Shown here: positions 1 to 5,755 of the stretch, piece after piece
Numbering within the stretch: position 1 is the stretch's first letter
Layout of the letters: each line of letters begins with the position of its first letter
Assembly: GCA_963992225.1 (NCBI GenBank)
Contig: CAXDTK010000320.1
Location: 1 to 5,755, forward strand
Direction of reading: 5' to 3'
DNA: 5,755 nt
Source of the DNA: Pelomonas sp963992225
Lineage (GTDB): Bacteria; Pseudomonadota; Gammaproteobacteria; Burkholderiales; Burkholderiaceae_C
Notes under the pieces: generated by a model
What the model was told of the DNA's origin: nothing
The model's input: the letters and a program-made list of their open reading frames with translations, nothing else
Database searches by the model: none
Translations under genes and position numbers: made by a program

Positions 1-44
1 CACCTAAGCCTTCGTCGGCAGCGTCAGATGTGTATAAGAGACAG
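1..44 (+). other. Untrimmed Illumina Nextera (i5/Read 1) adapter, not genomic
   Basis: Bases 12-44 match, from memory, the 33-base Nextera Read 1 transposase adapter: TCGTCGGCAGCGTC at 12-25, followed by the 19-bp Tn5 mosaic end (AGATGTGTATAAGAGACAG) at 26-44. Bases 4-11 (CTAAGCCT) match the i5 index I remember as S508/N508, and bases 1-3 (CAC) match the end of the P5 primer that precedes the index. The parts are in exact library order: P5 end, index, Read 1 adapter, mosaic end, insert. Read-through of short fragments that were not trimmed would produce this. Genomic sequence therefore starts at about 45. The mosaic end should not be taken for a natural transposon end. Confidence 0.97.
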
Positions 45-1534
45 CTCTCCTCCACCAGCGCAGCGTTCTGCTGCGTGACCTGGTCGATCTGCGACACCGC
101 CAGGCGCACCTGCTCCACGCCCGCGCTCTGCTCGCGGCTGGCCGCGCTGATCTCCGCGACGATGCCGGTGACGCGCCGGATCGCGCCCACCACCTCCTGC
201 ATCGTGTGGCCCGCGCGGTCGACCAGCAGCGAGCCCTTCTCGACCTGCTCCACGCTGGACGAGATCAGCGTCTTGATTTCCTTGGCGGCCTGCGCGCTGC
301 GCTGCGCCAGCGTGCGCACCTCGCCGGCCACCACCGCGAAGCCGCGCCCCTGCTCGCCGGCCCGCGCCGCCTCCACGGCCGCGTTGAGGGCCAGGATGTT
401 GGTCTGGAAGGCGATGCCGTCGATGGTGCCGATGATGTCCACGATCTTCTTGGCGCTGGTGTCGATGCCGCGCATGGTCTGCACCACGTCGCCCATCGCG
501 TCGCCACCGCGCGTCGCCACGTCGCTGGCGGTCTGCGCCAGGACGTTGGCCTGCTGGGCGTTCTCAGCGTTGTTGCGCACCGTGGCGCCCAGTTCGTCCA
601 TGGTCGACGCGGTCTCCTCCAGCGCGCTGGCCTGCTCCTCGGTGCGCTGGCTCAGGTCGGCGCTGCCCACCGCGATCTGCACGGCGCCGGTCGCCATCGA
701 CTCGGAGGCATCGCGCACCTGGCTCACGATGTCGGACAGGCTGTCGCGCATGATGGCCAGCGAGGCCAGCACGCTGCCCGCGGGCGCGTCCTGCAGCCCG
801 GCCACCGGGCGCAGGTCGCCGGCCGCCACGTTGCTCGCGGCGGCGCTCAGGGCCGCCGGCTCGGCGCCCAGCGCGCGGGTCAGGCTGCGCACGATCAGGG
901 CACCGCTGACGGCGGCCGCCAGGAAGGCCAGCGTCGCCACCAGCAGGAAGCGGTTGCGCTCGGCGGCCACCCGCTCGTTGGACTCGGCCACACCTTGCGT
1001 GGCGCGCTCGGCGGTGTAGCCCGCATAGGCCTCGGTGGCCTGGATCAGCTGGGCCAGCAGCGGCCGGCACTCGTCGTTCATGCGTCGCACGGCCTCCTCG
1101 TGCTGCTCGCCCATGGCCAGCTCGACGATGGCCGCTGCCACCGCCGCGTACGCCTGCTCCACGCGGGCGATCTCCGCCACCAGCGCCCGGGCCCGCGCCG
1201 ACACGCCGTCGGCCCGGGCCATCTGCTGCAGCTGCCCCAGCTTCTCGGCGATCCGTGCCTGCGCCTTCTGCACCTTGGCATGTTCGGCCTGGCGCTCCTG
1301 CGGCGTGGCGACCAGCACCAGGTTGCGCGCCGCCATGGCCCGCTCGTCCACGGCCAGCCGCACCGCGTTGGCCACCGCGGCCCGCGCATTGATGCCGGTG
1401 ACGAAATGCTCGAAGGCATCGCTCTCATGCTCCAGCGCCTGCCAGGCCAGGCCGGCGACCAGCAGCACGGCGGCGGCGAGCGCGCCGAACGCCAGGGTCA
1501 GACGGGCGCGAACGGTCAGGGCAGAGGATTTCAT
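45..1534 (-). CDS. Methyl-accepting chemotaxis protein, C-terminus missing at contig edge
   Basis: Transmembrane chemoreceptor expected to signal to CheA/CheW and be tuned by CheR/CheB methylation. I translated it by hand from the ATG at 1534-1532; the frame stays open for 496 codons to the adapter junction. Domains: a short basic N-terminus; TM1 about residues 12-31; a mainly helical periplasmic part about 32-190, probably a four-helix-bundle sensor of the 4HB_MCP type; TM2 about 196-215; HAMP about 216-268, starting with LGAEP (222-226); then the cytoplasmic signalling coiled coil. Methylation helix 1 holds the consensus ASALEETAST, with the Glu pair E306/E307. The hairpin tip from F376 (FQTNILALNAAVEAARAGEQ) is textbook. 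The return helix reaches REQSAGVEQV and QQNAALVEES, closely like E. coli Tar/Tsr, which suggests the 36-heptad class. The remaining C-terminus and any CheR-docking pentapeptide are lost to the contig break, not to mutation. The ribosome site is weak (GGA 8 bases before ATG), but the start fits, being followed directly by the basic N-terminus and TM1. It lies 198 bases downstream of the c-di-GMP gene on the same strand. The ligand is unknown. Confidence 0.93.
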
Positions 1535-1576
1535 GCGGGTGTTCCAGGGGCGGCTCGGCTCAGTGCCGACGGGGCC

Positions 1577-1615
1577 ATTTTAGGAAACCCACCGTCAATT
1601 TGATACTTTTGATAC
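1577..1615 (-). promoter_or_regulatory. AT-rich block, possible promoter of the minus-strand MCP
   Basis: This is the only AT-rich patch in the 198-base gap upstream of the MCP start at 1534. Read on the minus strand it holds two direct copies of GTATCAAA with a 9-base period (1615-1608 and 1606-1599), a TTGACG (1598-1593) and a TAAAAT (1582-1577). TTGACG and TAAAAT are only 10 bases apart, too close to be a normal sigma-70 pair, and I could not fit a convincing sigma-28 or sigma-54 site. The position and base composition suggest a promoter region, but the elements are not assigned. Confidence 0.3.
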
Positions 1616-1644
1616 CACCTGCCTATGCGCACCATTGCACGCAA

Positions 1645-1678
1645 CGCCGGGCCGGCGCAGCGGGCAGCCGCCGGCTGC
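1645..1678. terminator. GC-rich hairpins after the c-di-GMP gene, possible terminator
   Basis: Two compact inverted repeats lie 55-88 bases past the stop codon of the GGDEF-EAL gene. GCAGCC-GCC-GGCTGC at 1664-1678 is a perfect 6-bp stem with a 3-base loop. CGCCGG-G-CCGGCG at 1645-1657 would form a 4-bp stem with a 5-base loop. Neither is followed by a T-run on the minus strand, so this is not a standard intrinsic terminator. Short GC palindromes are also common by chance in DNA of this composition. If they do not terminate transcription, the c-di-GMP gene and the downstream MCP could be co-transcribed. Confidence 0.25.
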
Positions 1679-1732
1679 AAGCCAGGTGAAGGATTCAACC
1701 GCCGGGCATCGGCCGGCCGCCCGACCGGCGTC

Positions 1733-4357
1733 TCAGGCGGCGCCGCCGGGCCCCTCGATGTCAACCGCAGCCGGCAACTGGTGCGACGGCACGGGCCGGC
1801 AGAACAGGTAGCCCTGGAAGGCCTGGCAACCCTGCTCGCGCAGGAACTGCAGCTGCGCGGTGGTTTCAACCCCTTCGGCCACCACCGCCAGGCCCAGGCT
1901 GTGCGCCAGCGCGAAGATGGCCTTGGTGATCGAGGCATCGCTCTCGTCGGCCACCACGTCGCGCACGAACGAGCGGTCGATCTTCAGCTGCTCCAGCGGC
2001 AGTCGCTTCAGGTAGCTGAGCGAGGAATAGCCGGTGCCGAAGTCGTCCAGCGAGAAGCTCACGCCCTGCTCGCGCAGCCGGTTCATCTTGGCGATGGTGT
2101 CTTCCAGGTCCTCCTGCAGCATGCTCTCGGTCAACTCCAGCCGCAGCAGGCGCGGGTCGGCGCCGGCGCGTGCGAGCGCGCCGAGCACCCGGTTCACGAA
2201 CTCCGCATCGCGCAGCTGCCGGGCGCTCACGTTGACGGCCATCGTCCAGCGCCGGCGCACCGGGTCGTCCGCCCAGGCGCGCAGCTCCGCGCAGGCCCGC
2301 GCCAGCGCCCACGCGCCCAGCTCGATGATCAGCCCGCTCTGCTCGGCCAGCGGGATGAAGGTCGAGGGGCTGACCATGCCGCGGCCCGGCGACAGCCACC
2401 GCACCAGCGCCTCCACACCCAGGATCTCGCCCCGGCCGTCGACGACCGGCTGATAGTGCAAGGCCAGCGCCTCGCGGTCGACCGCCTGGCGCAGCTCGGC
2501 CAGCAGCAAGGCCCGTGAACTGACCTCGGCCTGCATCTCGGGGTCGAAGAAGCGCAGGCAGTTGCGGCCGTCGCCCTTGGCCTTGTAGAGCGCCATGTCG
2601 GCCCGCTTGAGCAGCTCGTCGGGGTCGTCCTGGCGGTCCTGGAACAGCACCGCACCGATGCTGGGCGGCGCGATGACGGCCTGGCCGGCCAGCCGGTGGG
2701 GCCGGGCCAGCGTCGCGCGCACCGCCTCGCCGATGTCGCTGCAGCGGGTCATCGCCACCGCCGCGTCGGGGCCCAGGTCGGACAGGATGACGACGAACTC
2801 GTCCCCGCCCAGGCGGGCCACGGTGTCGGTCGCGCGGACGGCCTGCTGCAAGCGCGACGCGACCGCCTGCAGCAGCTCGTCGCCGACGGCATGCCCCAGC
2901 GTGTCGTTCACCTCCTTGAAGTTGTCGAGGTCCAGCAGCAGCAGCGCCCCGGCATGCCGGCTGCGGCCCGACGCGTGGATGGCCTGACGCAGCCGGTCGG
3001 CCATCAGCCGACGGTTGGGCAGCCCGGTCAGCGCGTCGTGGAAGGCGATGCGCTGCGCCTCCTGCTCGGCCAGCTTGCGCTCGGTGATGTCGGCCCGGAT
3101 GGCGATGTACTGCTCCGGGCGGCCGTTGGCGCCGATGAAGGGCACGATGGTCGTGTACACCCAGTACAGCGAGCCGTCCTTGGCGCGGTTGCAGATCTCG
3201 CCGTTCCAGACGTTGCCGCCGGCAATCGTGCGCCACAGCTCGTGGAAGAAGCTCGGCGGGTGGTGGCGCGAGTTGATGATGCGGTGGGTCTGCCCGATCA
3301 GCTCGTCGCGGCCGTATTTCGAGATCGTGCAGAACTTGTCGTTGACCTGGGTGATGACGCCCTGGGCGTTGGTGACGGCCACGATGGCATGCGCATCCAG
3401 CGCCGCCCGCAGCTCGCCGACCTCGCGCAGCGACGAGCGCAGCTCATGCTGGCTGCGGCGCAGTTCGCCCTGGAAGACCGCCAGCCGCTGGTAGGGCTCG
3501 CAGGTGCTGGGCACGAAGGTCGCCCGGTAGATCAGGCCATAGGCCATGACCTTGGCGATGTGGCCGATCAGGCTGCTCAGGTCCGACAGGTTGCGGTAAT
3601 GCGCCAGCGTGAGCTCGCCCAGCCCCATCATCCAGCAGGCCACCCCCAGCAGCAGCGCACGCTGATCGGCATGCCGCCAGTGCCGGCGCAGCAGCCAGGC
3701 CGCCATGCCGAAGTTGCCGAGGCTCAGCAGGAACTCCACCGAGGCCTTGAACGGCGTGGCCCCCTGGCCGGGCACATAGGCCGACGGCAGCAACGCCGGC
3801 TGGCTGCGCGCCAGCACCGCCAGCGCGGCGCAGCCGGCCAGCGCGCCGGCCAGCCAGGCCAGCCGCGGGCCGGCCGCCCGCACCTGCAGGATCACCAGGC
3901 CTATCGTCACCAGCTCGGCGATGCGGCCGGCATGCGAGTAGAAGATGGACTGGCTGATGAAGCGCGGGTCGGCGCCCTCGGCCAGGGCCTCGTAGCTCAC
4001 CGCGTGCAGCAGCCCCAGCCCGGCCCCCAGCGTGAAGCCGGCGAGCAGCACGTTGCGCGACCCGGCGATGGACGAGCCCGCTTTGGCATGCCAGGCCACC
4101 AGCGCCACCATCACCGACACGATGACGGGCGCCAGTTCCAGCAACAGGTGCGCCGTCAGCAGCTGCCGGCTCTGGGCCTCCTGCATCGCCGGCAGCAGGG
4201 CCACCGCGCCGACGAAGAAGGTGGCGATGGCGCAGCAGAACGCCGCGGCCGCCAGCTCGCGACGGGGCGCGGACGTCCGCAACGGCGGCAGCGCCCCGGC
4301 CACGGCGCGGCCGGCTCCGGCAGGGCCGGCGGTTGGATCGACATCGGTGGCGCTCAT
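1733..4357 (-). CDS. MASE3-PAS-GGDEF-EAL membrane c-di-GMP cyclase/phosphodiesterase
   Basis: Predicted inner-membrane enzyme that makes c-di-GMP from two GTP (GGDEF) and/or cleaves it to pGpG (EAL). Numbering is from the ATG at 4357 (874 residues). Residues about 30-285 form seven or eight hydrophobic segments that look like the MASE3 sensor: HLLLE near 70, GLLHAVSYEAL near 115-125, GQGATPFKASVEFLL near 197-211, IGHIAKV near 264-270. A short coiled linker follows (about 290-320), then a PAS domain (about 320-425) with W384, NRAKDGSLYW (390-399) and a closing DITERK. The GGDEF domain has DLDNFKEVND (D476, N484), D493, the motif GGDEF at 517-521 and an intact RxxD inhibitory site (RATD, 508-511) five residues before it. 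The EAL domain has EAL at 649-651, N709, ELTES (E741/E744), DDFGTGYSS (D771/D772), K792, E828 and Q848. Both active sites therefore appear complete; the net activity cannot be read from sequence. A TTG at 4384 would add nine residues; I prefer the ATG because GGAAGG lies just before it, though very close. Stop is TGA at 1735-1733. The gene is divergent from the plus-strand MCP. Confidence 0.93.
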   Translation of the reverse strand: MSATDVDPTAGPAGAGRAVAGALPPLRTSAPRRELAAAAFCCAIATFFVGAVALLPAMQEAQSRQLLTAHLLLELAPVIVSVMVALVAWHAKAGSSIAGSRNVLLAGFTLGAGLGLLHAVSYEALAEGADPRFISQSIFYSHAGRIAELVTIGLVILQVRAAGPRLAWLAGALAGCAALAVLARSQPALLPSAYVPGQGATPFKASVEFLLSLGNFGMAAWLLRRHWRHADQRALLLGVACWMMGLGELTLAHYRNLSDLSSLIGHIAKVMAYGLIYRATFVPSTCEPYQRLAVFQGELRRSQHELRSSLREVGELRAALDAHAIVAVTNAQGVITQVNDKFCTISKYGRDELIGQTHRIINSRHHPPSFFHELWRTIAGGNVWNGEICNRAKDGSLYWVYTTIVPFIGANGRPEQYIAIRADITERKLAEQEAQRIAFHDALTGLPNRRLMADRLRQAIHASGRSRHAGALLLLDLDNFKEVNDTLGHAVGDELLQAVASRLQQAVRATDTVARLGGDEFVVILSDLGPDAAVAMTRCSDIGEAVRATLARPHRLAGQAVIAPPSIGAVLFQDRQDDPDELLKRADMALYKAKGDGRNCLRFFDPEMQAEVSSRALLLAELRQAVDREALALHYQPVVDGRGEILGVEALVRWLSPGRGMVSPSTFIPLAEQSGLIIELGAWALARACAELRAWADDPVRRRWTMAVNVSARQLRDAEFVNRVLGALARAGADPRLLRLELTESMLQEDLEDTIAKMNRLREQGVSFSLDDFGTGYSSLSYLKRLPLEQLKIDRSFVRDVVADESDASITKAIFALAHSLGLAVVAEGVETTAQLQFLREQGCQAFQGYLFCRPVPSHQLPAAVDIEGPGGAA

Positions 4358-4440
4358 GCCTTCCAATTTTGCCAAATCAAACAAATATCAAGACCTACAA
4401 TCGTTGCCATATCACGAGAAAGCGCCATTTGTGACGATTT

Positions 4441-4458
4441 TTGTGAAGACTGTCACAA
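4441..4458. promoter_or_regulatory. CRP-family operator, perfect TGTGA-N6-TCACA palindrome
   Basis: TTGTGAAGACTGTCACAA is a perfect palindrome in its two 6-base arms (TTGTGA/TCACAA) with a 6-base spacer. It exactly fits the TGTGA-N6-TCACA site of CRP and related regulators such as Vfr. It lies 84 bases from the ATG of the c-di-GMP gene and 111 bases from the ATG of the plus-strand MCP, so it could control either or both. A match of both five-base core arms at this spacing is unlikely by chance in a 211-base region. Which CRP/FNR-family protein binds is unknown; Burkholderiales carry several, including c-di-GMP-responsive ones such as Bcam1349 of Burkholderia cenocepacia. Confidence 0.65.
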
Positions 4459-4460
4459 CA

Positions 4461-4514
4461 GGCGGCGCGGACCGGCAGGTCCGACCGGCCGGTTTGACGC
4501 ATCGCAAGCCGCCG
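4461..4514. repeat. GC-rich inverted-repeat cluster upstream of plus-strand MCP
   Basis: The cluster includes a perfect 6-bp stem, CGGACC-GGCA-GGTCCG at 4468-4483; a 10-base palindrome, ACCGGCCGGT at 4484-4493; a direct repeat of GACCGGC (4470-4476 and 4483-4489); and outer arms GGCGGC (4461-4466) and GCCGCC (4508-4513) that could enclose them. It sits right beside the CRP-type site and 55 bases before the MCP start. It could be a regulator-binding site or a folded 5' leader if transcription starts upstream. GC-rich DNA makes such palindromes common, so function is not established. Confidence 0.35.
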
Positions 4515-4568
4515 CCCGCGACCTTGTCTAGGCTCCCCTGCAATCCACTTCGCACATCGAACCCCGAT

Positions 4569-5755
4569 ATGAACAAGCTCAAGGTCTCGACGCGGCTCGC
4601 GCTGCTGGTCGCTCTGCTGGCGGCGCTGCTGCTCGGCGCCGGAGGCGCCGGCCTGTACGGCATCGCCCAGTCCAACGCGGCGCTGTCCAGCGTCTACCGG
4701 CAGCGGACGATTCCGCTCGGGCAGCTGGGCGAGATCGAGTCCCGCCTGCTGTCGAACCGGCTCGCGCTGGCCGCTGCGCTGGTGACGCCCAGCCCGCAGG
4801 CCATGGCCGCCGCGGCCACCACCGTGGAGGCCAACATCGAGGCCATCAACACGCTGTGGCAGGCCTACATGGCCACCGACCTGTCACCCGATGAGCGGGC
4901 GCTGGCGCTGGAGTTCCAGGAGCACCGCAAGGCCTTCGTGCAGCAGGCGCTGCGACCCGCGGTGGCGGCCTTCCGCGCCAACGACGTCCAGGCCGCCACG
5001 GGCACCATGGTGGAGCATGGGCAACGGCTCTACGAGCCGGCCAAGCAGCGCATCGACGCGCTGGGCGACCTGCAGGTGCGCGAGGCTCGCAGCGCCTACG
5101 ACCATGCCGCGGCCCGCTACGACACGATCAAGGCGGGCATGACGGCCGCCATCGTGCTGGGCCTGGCCGGCGCGGGCCTCTTCGGCTACCTGATCGCCCG
5201 CGGCCTGGGGCGGCAGCTCGGCGCCGAGCCCGCCGATGCGGCGGCCGTGGCCCAGCGCGTCGCCCACGGCGACCTCGGCAGCGCGATCCCGCTGCGCCAG
5301 GGCGACAGCGGCAGCGTGATGGCGCAGCTGAAGTCCATGCAGGACAGCCTGGCCGCGGTCGTCTCCCAGGTGCGCGGCAACGCGGACAGCGTCGCCACCG
5401 CCAGCGCGCAGATCGCCCAGGGCAACACGGACCTCAGCCAGCGGACCGAGGAGCAGGCGTCGGCCCTGCAGCAGACGGCCGCGACCATGGAACAGCTGAA
5501 CGCCACGGTGCGCCAGAACGCCGAGAACGCGCAGCAGGCCGAGCAGCTGGCCAATGCGGCCAGCGGCACCGCGGCGCGCGGCGGCGAGGTGGTGGGCCAG
5601 GTCGTCGACACGATGCGCGGCATCAGCGAGTCGTCCAAGCGCATCACCGACATCACCAACACCATCGACACCATCGCGTTCCAGACCAACATCCTGGCGC
5701 TGAACGCCGCCGTCGAGGCGGCCCGGGCCGGCGAGCAGGGGCGCGGCTTTGCCGT
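4569..5755 (+). CDS. Methyl-accepting chemotaxis protein, partial at right window edge
   Basis: Second transmembrane chemoreceptor, open for 395 codons plus two bases to the end of the window. Domains: MNKLK basic start; TM1 about residues 8-31; a helical periplasmic sensor about 32-188, probably a four-helix bundle of the 4HB_MCP type; TM2 about 189-210; HAMP about 211-263, beginning LGAEP at 217-221; then the signalling coiled coil. Methylation helix 1 has consensus ASALQQTAAT with the Gln pair Q301/Q302, the form normally deamidated by CheB. The hairpin tip begins at F371 (FQTNILALNAAVEAARAGEQ), and the sequence stops at GFA just after it. From LGAEP to FQTN it is exactly as long as the minus-strand MCP (154 residues in each), so the two are close paralogues in the cytoplasmic part, while their sensor domains are clearly diverged. 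No good Shine-Dalgarno is seen before the ATG; the start is chosen because a basic N-terminus and TM1 follow at once. The ligand is unknown, and the second methylation helix and C-terminus lie outside the window. Confidence 0.93.
   Translation, partial: MNKLKVSTRLALLVALLAALLLGAGGAGLYGIAQSNAALSSVYRQRTIPLGQLGEIESRLLSNRLALAAALVTPSPQAMAAAATTVEANIEAINTLWQAYMATDLSPDERALALEFQEHRKAFVQQALRPAVAAFRANDVQAATGTMVEHGQRLYEPAKQRIDALGDLQVREARSAYDHAAARYDTIKAGMTAAIVLGLAGAGLFGYLIARGLGRQLGAEPADAAAVAQRVAHGDLGSAIPLRQGDSGSVMAQLKSMQDSLAAVVSQVRGNADSVATASAQIAQGNTDLSQRTEEQASALQQTAATMEQLNATVRQNAENAQQAEQLANAASGTAARGGEVVGQVVDTMRGISESSKRITDITNTIDTIAFQTNILALNAAVEAARAGEQGRGFA

Larger units (their letters stand above)
4358..4568. 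promoter_or_regulatory. Divergent promoter region, c-di-GMP enzyme and plus-strand MCP
   Basis: This 211-base region separates two divergently oriented starts and must hold promoters for both. The half nearer the c-di-GMP gene (about 4361-4460) is strikingly AT-rich for this genome; the half nearer the MCP is very GC-rich and full of inverted repeats. On the minus strand, TGATAT at 4414-4409 and TTGATA at 4391-4386 are weak -10 candidates without a good -35. On the plus strand, TTGACG at 4494-4499 resembles a -35 and TAGGCT at 4529-4534 resembles a -10, but they are 29 bases apart and cannot be one promoter. No start site is assigned. Confidence 0.6.

Noticed and set aside
26..44. Tn5 mosaic end as a natural transposon or IS terminus
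   Set aside because: It is joined to the Read 1 adapter and an index-like octamer, so it is library chemistry and not a mobile element.
30..1019. 329-codon plus-strand open frame starting near the left edge
   Set aside because: Its start codon lies inside the sequencing adapter and the rest is antisense to the MCP.
206..1603. 465-codon plus-strand open frame opposite the first MCP
   Set aside because: Low-complexity G/H/R/Q-rich antisense translation. The minus strand has the MCP with every expected motif.
1577..1606. Sigma-28 or sigma-54 flagellar-type promoter for the minus-strand MCP
   Set aside because: Best fits keep only a minority of consensus bases in the -10 half and no GG/GC pair at sigma-54 spacing, so no class can be claimed.
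1625..2518. Plus-strand open frame spanning the gap and the EAL domain
   Set aside because: Mostly antisense to the EAL domain, with a compositionally biased translation and no recognisable family.
2696..4531. 611-codon plus-strand open frame opposite the c-di-GMP gene
   Set aside because: Its translation is rich in R, G, A, H, Q and V with no domain pattern, typical of the antisense of GC-rich codons. The opposite strand encodes a fully recognisable MASE3-PAS-GGDEF-EAL protein.
4494..4534. TTGACG plus TAGGCT as a sigma-70 promoter for the plus-strand MCP
   Set aside because: The spacer is 29 bases, far from 16-18; the elements cannot belong to one promoter.
1..5755. CRISPR array, tRNA, rRNA, phage or toxin-antitoxin/defence genes
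   Set aside because: No regularly spaced repeats, no tRNA-like cloverleaf noticed, and all large coding capacity is taken by two MCPs and one c-di-GMP enzyme. I see no new system here.

Overview
The window is high-GC DNA (around 70% by eye) with the codon use and protein families of a motile betaproteobacterium. The best guess is Burkholderiales, in the Roseateles/Rubrivivax/Ideonella/Leptothrix neighbourhood. Both chemoreceptors carry the 'LGAEP' motif at the start of the HAMP domain, which is very common in that group. The exact genus cannot be read from this sequence.

Layout. Positions 1-44 are not genomic: they match an Illumina Nextera i5-side adapter, including what looks like an 8-base index, left on the contig end. 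Positions 45-1534 (minus strand) encode a transmembrane methyl-accepting chemotaxis protein (MCP) that lacks its C-terminus because the contig runs into the adapter. A 198-base gap (1535-1732) follows. Positions 1733-4357 (minus) encode a complete, membrane-bound, four-part cyclic-di-GMP enzyme with MASE3, PAS, GGDEF and EAL domains. A 211-base divergent intergenic region (4358-4568) holds the most informative regulatory DNA in the window: a perfect TGTGA-N6-TCACA palindrome of CRP type, an extra half-site, and a GC-rich inverted-repeat cluster. From 4569 to the right edge (plus) lies a second transmembrane MCP, cut off at the conserved signalling tip.

How the genes may work together. Both MCPs should pass ligand signals from the periplasm or membrane to a CheA/CheW array and so control flagellar rotation. 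The MASE3-PAS-GGDEF-EAL protein makes and/or breaks c-di-GMP, the messenger that sets the balance between swimming and surface life. Its catalytic and I-site residues all look intact in both halves. Placing such an enzyme between two receptors, with a shared divergent promoter region carrying a CRP-type site, suggests a motility/c-di-GMP locus that may respond to a CRP-family regulator. That link is inference. No CheA, CheW, CheR or CheB gene is visible.

I do not see a previously undescribed system. All three genes belong to known families. The points most worth checking are the adapter artefact, the CRP-type operator, and the fully intact bifunctional c-di-GMP enzyme. The long open frames opposite each gene are by-products of high GC and are left out.
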